41,252 nucleotides of DNA, taken from positions 1 through 41,252 of the forward strand of contig JAADIJ010000102.1 of the NCBI GenBank assembly GCA_013151335.1. The letters are read 5' to 3'. A program made the position numbers and the translations under genes. This document shows positions 1 through 7,031 of the stretch, piece by piece; the first letter of the stretch is position 1, and every line of letters begins with the position of its first letter. The DNA comes from Alphaproteobacteria bacterium (GTDB taxonomy: Bacteria > Pseudomonadota > Alphaproteobacteria > Rhodobacterales > Rhodobacteraceae). The notes under the pieces are model-generated. The model was not told the origin of the DNA, ran no database searches, and saw only the letters and a list, made by a program, of their open reading frames with translations.

Positions 1-705
1 ATAGAAATCCTGCTCGCCCACATAATAGGCTTTGTCATATGTCAGCGCATTGCCTTGTCCGTCCTTCAGACCATCGCGCGGCAGAACCATGATCGCGCCG
101 TTCATGCCGTGAACCACATGGTAGGGGATCATGTCGCCGCCCGGTGCGCAGTGATAGACAAACACGCCAGCTTTGATGGCGCGAAAACGCAGGACGCATT
201 GCTCGCCCGGCATGATATGTGTCAAGCCACCACCGCCAAGTGCGCCGGTTGATGCGTGGAAATCGATGTTGTGCTCAAAGCCATTCGTGGCAAGGCTTTT
301 CAGCGTCAGCTCGATATAATCGCCCTGATGGCACACGATCATCGGGCCGGGAACGGTTCCGTTATAAGTGAAGGCCCAGATGGTCGCACCGTCATCGTCG
401 ATCTCGATTTTCTTCTCCTCGATGACCATCTCAACCTCGATAATCTTGGGGCCACCCTTGGCAACCTGGTCATGTTTGGGAAAGAACGGAGGGGCCACCA
501 ATTCCTGTTTAACCCGAGGCAGGCTTGCAATATCAATGCCGTCGGTGGCACCACCGAGGGCCTCGACCGGGATCAGCACCGGGTTTGCTGCGGTAGGCGT
601 AGCCGCAAGGCCAGAGGCAGCAACTGCGGCCGACCCAACGGCAGCGGCGGTGAGGAAATTTCTGCGTTCCGGGCTTTCGGGGATGCTTTTCTTGAGATCG
701 AACAT
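1..705 (-). CDS. nirK: Copper-containing nitrite reductase NirK, N-terminal part (runs off window)
   Basis: Reduces nitrite to nitric oxide in the periplasm during denitrification. The first 235 codons are visible and the C-terminus lies beyond position 1. A Tat-type signal is seen at residues 13-35 ([10 protein letters not shown] then a small hydrophobic stretch), fitting export of a cofactor-loaded enzyme. Residues equivalent to the known copper ligands are present: type-1 H146, C187, H197 and M202; type-2 H151 and H186; the catalytic Asp is D149 in HNIDFH. The last type-2 His would lie outside the window. The loop between C187 and H197 is one residue longer than in the Alcaligenes-type enzyme, as in some other NirK classes. 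The start at 705 is preferred over the ATG at 720 because AAAGGA sits just ahead of it. An FNR/NNR-like box lies upstream. Confidence 0.95.
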   Translation of the reverse strand, partial: MFDLKKSIPESPERRNFLTAAAVGSAAVAASGLAATPTAANPVLIPVEALGGATDGIDIASLPRVKQELVAPPFFPKHDQVAKGGPKIIEVEMVIEEKKIEIDDDGATIWAFTYNGTVPGPMIVCHQGDYIELTLKSLATNGFEHNIDFHASTGALGGGGLTHIMPGEQCVLRFRAIKAGVFVYHCAPGGDMIPYHVVHGMNGAIMVLPRDGLKDGQGNALTYDKAYYVGEQDFY

Positions 706-779
706 TGGATTTCCTTTCATGTGTTCCAGTGTGGTCAAAGCTTATGAAACGCTTATGCTTCCAGTGCGGGAAGGTTTCA

Positions 780-793
780 TTGATCTATATCAA
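780..793. promoter_or_regulatory. FNR/NNR(DNR)-type operator upstream of nirK
   Basis: TTGATCTATATCAA is a perfect TTGAT-N4-ATCAA dyad centred about 82 bp upstream of the nirK start. Sites of this form bind CRP/FNR-family regulators; in denitrifiers the NO-responsive member (NNR/DNR/NnrR) usually controls nirK. The sequence alone cannot tell FNR from NNR. The spacing fits an activator site with a start about 40 bp downstream. Confidence 0.8.
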
Positions 794-903
794 GTAATAA
801 TATGAAAAATGTTAAATATGCTTTCGCCGCAACGTAGGCAACCCACCCATTTCCTGGCGACGTGCTTTCGCTGTAAAAGTATTTGGAAACCACAACGCGC
901 AAA

Positions 904-924
904 GCGAGGCATCAGTCGCCTCGC
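904..924 (-). terminator. Stem-loop, possible original terminator of tRNA-Trp
   Basis: GCGAGGC and GCCTCGC form a 7-bp stem around a 7-nt loop. Read on the minus strand it is followed by only TTT, so it is a weak intrinsic terminator at best. If the mini-island to its right is removed, this hairpin would lie shortly downstream of tRNA-Trp, which is why I suggest it once ended that transcript. Confidence 0.3.
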
Positions 925-967
925 TCGGTCCGCTGGACTAAACTATCCGATAATTTTTTGAAAGCAT

Positions 968-983
968 TGGCAGGGGTTGGGGG
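968..983. repeat. Distal att-like copy of the tRNA-Trp 3' end
   Basis: This 16-bp exact copy of 2158-2173 is in direct orientation. The flanking bases differ (T at 967 against C at 2157; A at 984 against G at 2174), so the identity ends sharply, as expected for a crossover core. Confidence 0.65.
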
Positions 984-984
984 A

Positions 985-996
985 CCCTGCGCAGGG
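985..996. repeat. Perfect 12-bp palindrome at island edge
   Basis: CCCTGCGCAGGG is fully self-complementary and begins two bases after the left 16-bp repeat. It could be a recombinase or regulator site or part of a hairpin; nothing further identifies it. Confidence 0.5.
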
Positions 997-1270
997 CCAT
1001 TTTTCGATCAGCCCGCTGGCGCAACAGGATCAGATTGAGGCAAGATTTGAGGCAAAAGGGCTGCATGTGACAGTCCGGCCTGCGGGTGTCACGGGTGTGG
1101 GCTCTCGCGGGTTGGTGGCGGCAGTGTCACAGGGGGAGGTTGGAGGTAATTCCGAAGGTAAATTTTGGCCCAGAGCCGTCATTTGAAGGTCACTGCCCCA
1201 ACCCCAATGGTCGGTTTCTATTTTCACCAAGCGCCACCTCACCGTTCTTCGTGGTTAAAGTTCAGGAACA

Positions 1271-1882
1271 TCAGCTGGTTCTGGCTTCGAGTAACCCTGT
1301 GAAAAGTCGACTACACCACTCCCGTCGTTGATCAACTAACTCTGCGTATCGTACGCATTCCCATGCAACTAGGTCTGCACAAATTTCTTCAACCGACATC
1401 ACATCATGGAGGCCTTTTGCCTCGATGACCTGCTCCCTACCTTCCGGGGTAATAGCGCCCCAAATGAGGATTGTACCATTTGTATCAATTTTCTTTCCAC
1501 CCACGTGAATTTCTTGGTCGGCCATTAGCTTTGCAGCCCTTAGAAAGGCATCAAACGCGGGCTTCTTGTGATGATCAAGTTGTGAACTGCGATCCAGAAC
1601 AAAGTACTTGAAGTTTTGGTACTCAATCTCGCATTTCATTTCGGTCACATAGATCTTGCTGCTGGCCCGATCTTTAAGTGTGAAATCTAGCGTGTAACCT
1701 CGGCCATTTCCATCAGATTTGATCGTCGGTCGGCCAAGGTTTTCGTATTGCGAATGCTCGTGCTCAGCCCATATTCCAACGATTTTCTCGGAAAAAACAC
1801 CAAATACTCTGGAAAGGAATTTTGACCGCTCTCTTTGTGCTGGGCAATCAGATTCGAAAATATTGCGAAAACTTTGGCTCAT
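1271..1882 (-). CDS. Hypothetical protein, possible PD-(D/E)XK-like fold, mini-island cargo
   Basis: I do not recognise this 203-residue protein. The start at 1882 is chosen because GGAGAAAG lies 5-6 bases before ATG; a longer reading would run back into the tRNA gene. It has no signal peptide or membrane segment. The stretch TLDFTLKD, about 17 residues and then VTEMKCE reads as D-x(n)-E-x-K on adjacent predicted strands, the minimal signature of PD-(D/E)XK nucleases. The C-terminal half is charged and probably helical. Base composition is clearly more AT-rich than the flanking genes, which suggests transfer. It is the only clear gene of the mini-island and is co-oriented with tRNA-Trp 275 bp upstream, so it might be transcribed by read-through. 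The nuclease assignment is inference only. Confidence 0.6.
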   Translation of the reverse strand: MSQSFRNIFESDCPAQRERSKFLSRVFGVFSEKIVGIWAEHEHSQYENLGRPTIKSDGNGRGYTLDFTLKDRASSKIYVTEMKCEIEYQNFKYFVLDRSSQLDHHKKPAFDAFLRAAKLMADQEIHVGGKKIDTNGTILIWGAITPEGREQVIEAKGLHDVMSVEEICADLVAWECVRYAELVDQRREWCSRLFTGLLEARTS

Positions 1883-2157
1883 GAAATCTTTCTCCAAAAT
1901 GTTGCTGCTTGAAGTCTCGATATTAACCGACGTGACTAAGCCGACATTGGCCTTGACGCAGAAAAACTGCAACAAGGGCTCAAAGCCGACTTGCGGCGTC
2001 GCGGCACGCCTCTCACCTTTTGCTGTAGCCCGTGGCCAAGTCGGTGAGGTGACTGCCAAGAGCCACGCCCACGGCACCCGACCAGCGAGGCCGCGCTCGA
2101 GGCAAGTTCGGTTCGTTTGCAACTGACCGGACGCTCGGACTATCGGTGAAACCACAC

Positions 2158-2233
2158 TGGCAGGGGTTGGGGGGTTCGAACCCACGACCTACGGTTTTGG
2201 AGACCGTCGCTCTACCAACTGAGCTAAACCCCT
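2158..2233 (-). tRNA. trnW: tRNA-Trp (CCA anticodon)
   Basis: On the minus strand the gene starts AGGGGTTTAGCTCAG and ends with an encoded CCA (2160-2158). The acceptor stem AGGGGTT pairs with AACCCCT with discriminator G. The anticodon arm ACGGT-CTCCAAA-ACCGT exposes CCA, which reads UGG, and the T-arm contains GGTTCGAACC. The 3' end serves as the apparent integration site of the adjacent mini-island. In many alphaproteobacteria this tRNA precedes secE-nusG, but those genes are not here. Confidence 0.97.
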
Positions 2234-2335
2234 GCATTGCAAAATCTGGCATACGAAAACCGCATGGTTTTTGCAAGCGACAACTGCGGCAAAGCAACTC
2301 GCGGTGCGGGGGGAGACGGGCTTTGGCCAGATTTT

Positions 2336-2370
2336 ATGCCTTCGGCGAGGATATTGATCCCAAGAGGAAA
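2336..2370. repeat. Dispersed intergenic repeat downstream of pncB
   Basis: Begins ATGCCTTCGGCGAGGATA and continues into CCCAAGAGGAAAGG, just beyond the 3' end of pncB. Its first 18 bases match the arms of the palindromic element at 25570-25758 except at three positions (Y/R changes). Similar motifs downstream of genes are familiar to me from Rhodobacteraceae intergenic regions; that part is recollection, not shown here. Confidence 0.5.
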
Positions 2371-2379
2371 GGCAAGTGC

Positions 2380-3669
2380 TTAGACCAAGACCTCTAGAGG
2401 CTGTTGGTTGTGGACGTTGAACACGCGCTTATAGCGGGCGATTTCGTCAGTCGGACCCATCGCTTTGTTGGGATTGTCCGACAGTTTGACCGTGGGGTGG
2501 CCATTGGCGCTGACGGCTTTGCATACCAGTGAGAACGGGGCGAGGGCGTCGTCTTTGACCAAGCCGCGAAAGTCGTTTGTCATCAGGGTGCCCCAGCCAA
2601 ACCCTACATTGACGCGACCGGTAAACTGACGGCTGAGGGTCTCTATTTTATCCACATCCAGACCATCGGAGAAAATCACCAGCTTGGTTTTGGGGTCTTC
2701 GCCCTTGGCGCGCCACCAGTTAATCGCGGCCTCAGCCCCGGTGGCGGGATCCCCGCTGTCAACGCGAATTCCGGTCCAACTGGCGAGCCAATCGGGCGCG
2801 TGCTCCAGAAAACCCTCGGTGCCAAATGTATCCGGCAGGATGATCAGCAAATTACCGTCATGCTCTTTTTGCCAATGCTCCAGAACTTCGTAAGGGGCCG
2901 CCGCCAATTCGGTGTCGTTTTCGGCCAAAGCGGCATAGACCATGGGCAATTCATGGGCATTGGTGCCAATCGCCTCGACCTCGCGGCGCATGGCGATCAG
3001 GCAGTTGGAGGTGCCAGTGAACTTGTCACCAAGGCCCTCGATCATCGCCTCGACGCAATGGTTTTGCCACATGAAACCGTGGCGGCGCCGCGTGCCAAAA
3101 TCGGCGACACGCAGGCCGTCGATCTTGTTCAAACGCTCGATTTTCTCCCAAAGTTTAGTCAGAGCGCGCGCGTAAAGCACCTGCAATTCAAACCGCCCAA
3201 GCCGGGCGAGAACCCGACGCGAGCGCAGCTCCATGATGATCGACAGCGCTGGAATTTCCCACATCATCACCTCGGGCCACTTGCCCTCAAACGTCAACTC
3301 AAACTGGCCGTCGCGCTTTTCCAGATGGTAGGGTGGCAGGCGCAGGCCTTCGAACCACTCCATGAAATCGGGGCGGAACATGGCGCGTTTGCCGTAAAAC
3401 AGGTTGCCGCGCAGCCACGTGCTTTCGCCGCGCGACAGCGAGAGCGAGCGCACTTGGTCGAGTTGCTCGCGCAGCTCTCCCTCGTCGATCAGCTCGGCGA
3501 GGCGAATGGATTTGGTGCGGTTGATCAGGCTGAATGTAACGTCGGTATCGCGCCGATCCAGAAACACCGATTGCGCCATCAGCAACTTGTAAAAATCCGT
3601 ATCGATCAGCGATCGGATGATCGGATCGATTTTCCAGCGGTGATCGTAAACACGTTTTGCAATATCCAT
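2380..3669 (-). CDS. pncB: Nicotinate phosphoribosyltransferase
   Basis: Converts nicotinate and PRPP to nicotinate mononucleotide in the Preiss-Handler NAD salvage pathway. The 429-residue length is normal for the long bacterial PncB family. Visible family features are the N-terminal SLIDTDFYKLLMAQ, the TFGTRRRHG-like segment ADFGTRRRHGFMWQ around residue 195, GTSNCLIAM, and the phosphate-binding region IRVDSGDP followed by VIFSDGLDVDKI. ATG at 3669 is preceded by GGGGA about ten bases upstream. It lies 44 bp downstream of pncA on the same strand, so the two probably form an operon that recycles nicotinamide to NAD. Confidence 0.96.
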   Translation of the reverse strand: MDIAKRVYDHRWKIDPIIRSLIDTDFYKLLMAQSVFLDRRDTDVTFSLINRTKSIRLAELIDEGELREQLDQVRSLSLSRGESTWLRGNLFYGKRAMFRPDFMEWFEGLRLPPYHLEKRDGQFELTFEGKWPEVMMWEIPALSIIMELRSRRVLARLGRFELQVLYARALTKLWEKIERLNKIDGLRVADFGTRRRHGFMWQNHCVEAMIEGLGDKFTGTSNCLIAMRREVEAIGTNAHELPMVYAALAENDTELAAAPYEVLEHWQKEHDGNLLIILPDTFGTEGFLEHAPDWLASWTGIRVDSGDPATGAEAAINWWRAKGEDPKTKLVIFSDGLDVDKIETLSRQFTGRVNVGFGWGTLMTNDFRGLVKDDALAPFSLVCKAVSANGHPTVKLSDNPNKAMGPTDEIARYKRVFNVHNQQPLEVLV

Positions 3670-3713
3670 ACGGGTTTTTCCCCTAAGCGTGACGGCAGGT
3701 CAAGTTGCCAAAA

Positions 3714-4325
3714 TCACGCCGCCAAAATCACGCTGTAATCGAGCATTTCCTGACGTGCCGCCGCCAGCGAGCCGTCAAGATCAATCGCGCGGCATGCGCC
3801 TTCAAGCACGGTCACGCCAAAGCCAAGCTTGGCCCCATCGACCGCCGAGAAGCGCACGCAAAAGTCGGTGGCAAGCCCGACCATGACCAAATCAGTGACC
3901 CCGCGTTCGCGCAAATATCCGGCCAATCCGGTGGGGGTTTTGTGGTCGTTTTCAAAAAATGCCGAATAGCTGTCGATGGCCGCGCGAAACCCTTTGCGGA
4001 TGATCAGATCGGCGGGGTCGGTGGCAAGCCTCGTGTGAAACTCGGCCCCTTTGGTGCCTTGAACACAGTGGCGCGGCCATAAAACCTGCGCTCCATACGG
4101 CATTTGAATGGTCGAATAGGCCTCGCCATTGCGGTGATTATCGGCAAACGAGCTGTGGTCGGCGGGGTGCCAGTCTTGGGTAAAAACCCTAATCGCGAAG
4201 TGATCCGTCAGCGCGTTGATCCGCGCCAATATCCCGTCTCCGTCATCAACCGCCAGCGCCCCTGACGGACAAAAATCATTTTGGACATCAATGACGATCA
4301 AAGCGGTTGTATCGGGGTATTCCAT
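3714..4325 (-). CDS. pncA: Nicotinamidase
   Basis: Hydrolyses nicotinamide to nicotinate and ammonia, the substrate for the neighbouring PncB. The 203-residue protein is a complete isochorismatase-fold enzyme. The catalytic triad is visible as D13 (VIDVQNDF), K111 (IIRKGF) and C156 (ATDFCVRFSA). Metal-site residues D51 and H53 lie in TQDWHP, with H86 in WPRHC. ATG at 4325 is preceded by AAGGA at good spacing. It is the first gene of the likely pncA-pncB operon, and no regulatory site was recognised upstream. Confidence 0.96.
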   Translation of the reverse strand: MEYPDTTALIVIDVQNDFCPSGALAVDDGDGILARINALTDHFAIRVFTQDWHPADHSSFADNHRNGEAYSTIQMPYGAQVLWPRHCVQGTKGAEFHTRLATDPADLIIRKGFRAAIDSYSAFFENDHKTPTGLAGYLRERGVTDLVMVGLATDFCVRFSAVDGAKLGFGVTVLEGACRAIDLDGSLAAARQEMLDYSVILAA

Positions 4326-4508
4326 GGGATTATCCTTTGATTACAGCCCGGTGACAAGCTTCAAGCCGCGGCTCTCAACAAGATCGGGGCAGAGGAGCCT
4401 ATAATCTCACGGTGAAAGAAAAATCGCCAGACGTCAAAAGATTTCTGGTCGCAATCGGCGGCGGGCTTGCCTATTGTCCGCCAAAATAGCCCGAGAAGGA
4501 CCGTAAAG

Positions 4509-5633
4509 ATGACAGCGCCACAGAGCCCTGATCTGATCTCACGATATAACCAGTTGGTCGATAGCGGGCAGCTGCGTCATGACGAGGGGCAGCTTGACGC
4601 CATCGGCAGGCTCGACAATCTGCGCGCCTTTCTTGAGACCGCTGACAAGAGCCAACGCTCTCTGATCGGGGCGCTTCGCGAGCGCTGGTACCCGGATCAG
4701 CCGCCCAGCGTTTATCTGTGGGGCGGGGTTGGATCGGGGAAATCCATGCTGATGGATATGTTCTTTGCCAAGACCCGTATCAAGCACAAAAGGCGGGTGC
4801 ATTTTTACGCTTTCATGCAGGAGATCCACCGGGATTTGCACAAAGCCCGCAAGAAAGGCACGGCTGATCCGGTGGCCTCGGTTGCGCAAGCGGTCGCGGC
4901 GAAAACCCGGCTTTTGTGTTTTGACGAGTTGCAGATCACCGATATCACCGATGCGATGCTGGTCGGGAGGCTGTTTGAGTTGCTGATCGAGGCCGGTGTG
5001 GCCGTGGTCACCACCTCCAATCGCCCGCCGCGCGACCTCTATAAGGACGGGCTGAACCGGGCGTTGTTCTTGCCGTTTATCGAGTTTGTTCAGGCGCGCT
5101 TTGTTGTCCATCATCTGGTCACTGACCTTGATTATCGCCAAGACCGCTTGCGCGGCGAAACCACCTATTTCAGCCCGCTTGACAAGGCCGCGACTGACGG
5201 GCTGAACCGGATTTGGTGTGATCTGACTTTTGGCTATGGCGCGCCACTTTGCCTGACGGTGAACGGGCGAGATGTGATCTTGCCGATGTTTCACAATGGC
5301 GTCGCGCGGGCCTCGTTTGCTGAGCTGTGCGAGGCCGCGTTGGGACCCGCCGATTATCTGGCGATTGCCGGAGCGATCAAGGTTCTGGTGCTGGAGAACA
5401 TCCCCGAATTGTCGCCCTCTGCTAATAACGAGGCCAAACGTTTTGTCATCCTGATCGACACATTATACGAGGCAAAAATCCGGCTGATTTGCTCGGCGGC
5501 AGCCCCGCCTGAGGCGCTGTTTACCAACGGGCGGGGTGCGTTTGAGTTTCAGCGCACGGCTTCGCGCCTCAGTGAAATGCAGTCGGCAGACTGGGCGCGG
5601 CCCCACGAATTGGCATCGTTGAAACAAGCGTAA
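4509..5633 (+). CDS. zapE: Cell division protein ZapE (AFG1-family ATPase)
   Basis: A cytoplasmic AAA-type ATPase of the AFG1/LACE1 family; ZapE associates with the FtsZ ring in other proteobacteria. The Walker A motif GGVGSGKS is at residues 72-79 and Walker B LLCFDE at 135-140, followed by the family segment LQITDITDAM. TTSNRPP (sensor I region) and FLPFIEF are also typical. I chose ATG at 4509, giving 374 residues, because GAGAAGGA lies directly upstream; an upstream TTG at 4467 would add 14 unconserved residues. It converges with the transglycosylase gene, with only nine bases between the stops. Confidence 0.93.
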   Translation: MTAPQSPDLISRYNQLVDSGQLRHDEGQLDAIGRLDNLRAFLETADKSQRSLIGALRERWYPDQPPSVYLWGGVGSGKSMLMDMFFAKTRIKHKRRVHFYAFMQEIHRDLHKARKKGTADPVASVAQAVAAKTRLLCFDELQITDITDAMLVGRLFELLIEAGVAVVTTSNRPPRDLYKDGLNRALFLPFIEFVQARFVVHHLVTDLDYRQDRLRGETTYFSPLDKAATDGLNRIWCDLTFGYGAPLCLTVNGRDVILPMFHNGVARASFAELCEAALGPADYLAIAGAIKVLVLENIPELSPSANNEAKRFVILIDTLYEAKIRLICSAAAPPEALFTNGRGAFEFQRTASRLSEMQSADWARPHELASLKQA

Positions 5634-5642
5634 CTCGCCTAT

Positions 5643-6932
5643 TTAGTTCTTTTTCTTCAGCCGCTTAAGCAAGTCTGTGGTGGCATAGCCATCGGGCGTC
5701 AAACCAACCAGGCTTTGATATCCGCGGATCGCGGCGATGGTGTTGGGGCCAACGATGCCGTCAATTTTTTTGGTCTTGAAGCCGCGCCGTTTCAACAAAC
5801 GCTGCATCTGTTTTTTCTGCTTGAACGACAGCGCCTTTTCGCCACGAGGCCAACTGGCCTTAAACTCGCTCCCCCCCATGATCCGGTCGCCAAGATGCCC
5901 GACCGCGATCACATAGGCGTCGGCGGTATTATAGCTTTCGATCACATGAAAATTCTCGAATATTATGAATGCCGCCCCTTTGGAGCCAGCCGGTAACAAG
6001 ATCGAAGATTTTCCGTAATCCGGCACGGGTTTACCATTGATTTTAGTGACCCCCAAGGCCCGCCAAGCGGCGACCGATTTGGTGACGCGCGCGCTGGAAC
6101 TGGCATAATTAAAGTTGGGTGGAAGCTTTACTTCCATTCCCCAGGGCTGCCCTTTGGTCCAGCCATTTTTGGCCAGATAATAAGCGGTCGAGGCCAGCGC
6201 GTCTGTGGGGTCTTTGCTCCAGATATCGCGCTTGCCGTCCTGCTTGAAATCCTGCGCGAAACTTAGATAGCTCGTGGGAATGAACTGCGTGTGCCCCATG
6301 GCACCTGCCCATGATCCGGTCATGTTTTTGGGCGCAATATCGCCGTCTTGAATGATGGTGAGTGCGGCCAAAAGCTGGCCTTCAAAGAACTTCTGCCGCC
6401 GCCCATCATAAGCCAGCGTGGACAGACTTTCGATGATCGGAATATCGCCCATGCGCGTGCCATATGCGCTTTCAAGTCCCCAGATCGCCAGTACGATCTT
6501 GGCGTCAACTCCGTATTTTTTCTCGATTTGTTTCAGTCGCTTACGGTATTTACCAAGTGCGATCTTACCGTTTCGAACCCGTGTATCGGAGGTTGCAGTA
6601 TCAAGATATTCCCAGATTTGTTTGGTGAACTCGCTCTGGTTCCGGTCCTTTTTGATAACCTTGGAATTATAACTCACCCCGTCAAAAGCGCGGTCGTAAA
6701 CCGTGGGAGAGATACCCTTGGCCAGCGCTTTTTTGCGAAAGGATTTCACCCAAAGATCAAAGCGGGCATTGGCACTGGCGACACGGATTTCCGTGCGAAT
6801 TCCTGTCGATGCGACGTTGATTTTTCGCGGTTGTGGATGCAAATCATTGGGAATCGAGGCTTGCGCCCCGCCCGAGACCTGCACCATCAGACCCACCACA
6901 AAAAGGCACAATAATCCCGAAGACTTGCGCAT
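5643..6932 (-). CDS. Lytic murein transglycosylase (MltB/SLT_2 family) with C-terminal peptidoglycan-binding domain
   Basis: Cleaves the glycan backbone of peptidoglycan with formation of 1,6-anhydro ends. Residues 1-25 form a cleavable signal peptide (VSGGAQA-S), so it acts in the periplasm; there is no lipobox, unlike MltB itself. The catalytic domain spans roughly residues 55-355, with the catalytic Glu154 in IWGLESAYGTRMG, and GAMGHTQFIPTSYL and DIWSKDPTDALASTAYYL as further family motifs. A PG_binding_1 domain occupies about 368-428 (RLLKRRGFKTKKIDGIVG). AGGAGAG precedes the ATG at 6932. It lies 99 bp downstream of RNase R on the same strand, with a possible small frame in between. Confidence 0.93.
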   Translation of the reverse strand: MRKSSGLLCLFVVGLMVQVSGGAQASIPNDLHPQPRKINVASTGIRTEIRVASANARFDLWVKSFRKKALAKGISPTVYDRAFDGVSYNSKVIKKDRNQSEFTKQIWEYLDTATSDTRVRNGKIALGKYRKRLKQIEKKYGVDAKIVLAIWGLESAYGTRMGDIPIIESLSTLAYDGRRQKFFEGQLLAALTIIQDGDIAPKNMTGSWAGAMGHTQFIPTSYLSFAQDFKQDGKRDIWSKDPTDALASTAYYLAKNGWTKGQPWGMEVKLPPNFNYASSSARVTKSVAAWRALGVTKINGKPVPDYGKSSILLPAGSKGAAFIIFENFHVIESYNTADAYVIAVGHLGDRIMGGSEFKASWPRGEKALSFKQKKQMQRLLKRRGFKTKKIDGIVGPNTIAAIRGYQSLVGLTPDGYATTDLLKRLKKKN

Positions 6933-6945
6933 TAAACTCTCCTGC

Positions 6946-7030
6946 TCACCAGCTTTTTGCCGAGACTACAGCGAAAATCGCCACCAACAAAGCGCCAAGA
7001 GTTACATAGGCGGAGCCGCGCCGATCCCGT
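6946..7030 (-). CDS. Possible very small membrane peptide between rnr and the transglycosylase gene
   Basis: On the minus strand a frame overlapping the rnr stop reads TRDRRGSAYVTLG, then the hydrophobic LLVAIFAVVSAKSW and a TGA 14 bases before the next gene. The composition suggests one transmembrane helix, and the packing between two co-oriented genes fits a small coding sequence. There is no ATG, GTG or TTG at a sensible position in this frame, so the start given is arbitrary. It may be non-coding. Confidence 0.2.
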
Positions 7031-7031
7031 G

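Larger units (their letters stand above)
968..2173. mobile_element. tRNA-Trp-flanking mini-island bounded by 16-bp direct repeats
   Basis: The sequence TGGCAGGGGTTGGGGG occurs at 968-983 and again at 2158-2173, where it is the 3' end (CCA, discriminator, acceptor strand and start of the T-arm) of tRNA-Trp. A duplicated tRNA 3' end in direct orientation is the usual footprint of integration by a tyrosine recombinase. The enclosed segment is only about 1.2 kb and holds one recognisable gene on the minus strand and no integrase, so it is either a remnant or an element mobilised in trans. A 12-bp palindrome lies one base inside the left repeat. The tRNA itself stays intact. Confidence 0.65.

Noticed and set aside
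1030-1242. 70-codon minus-strand frame inside the mini-island
   Set aside because: Compositionally biased (Pro/Thr-rich), no ribosome-binding site and no recognisable similarity.
1883-2185. Longer N-terminus for the mini-island gene reaching 2185
   Set aside because: It would translate part of tRNA-Trp, and a good ribosome-binding site exists at the internal ATG 1882.
2800-3738. 312-codon plus-strand frame over pncB
   Set aside because: Antisense to a clear pncB with no recognisable domain and a low-complexity composition.
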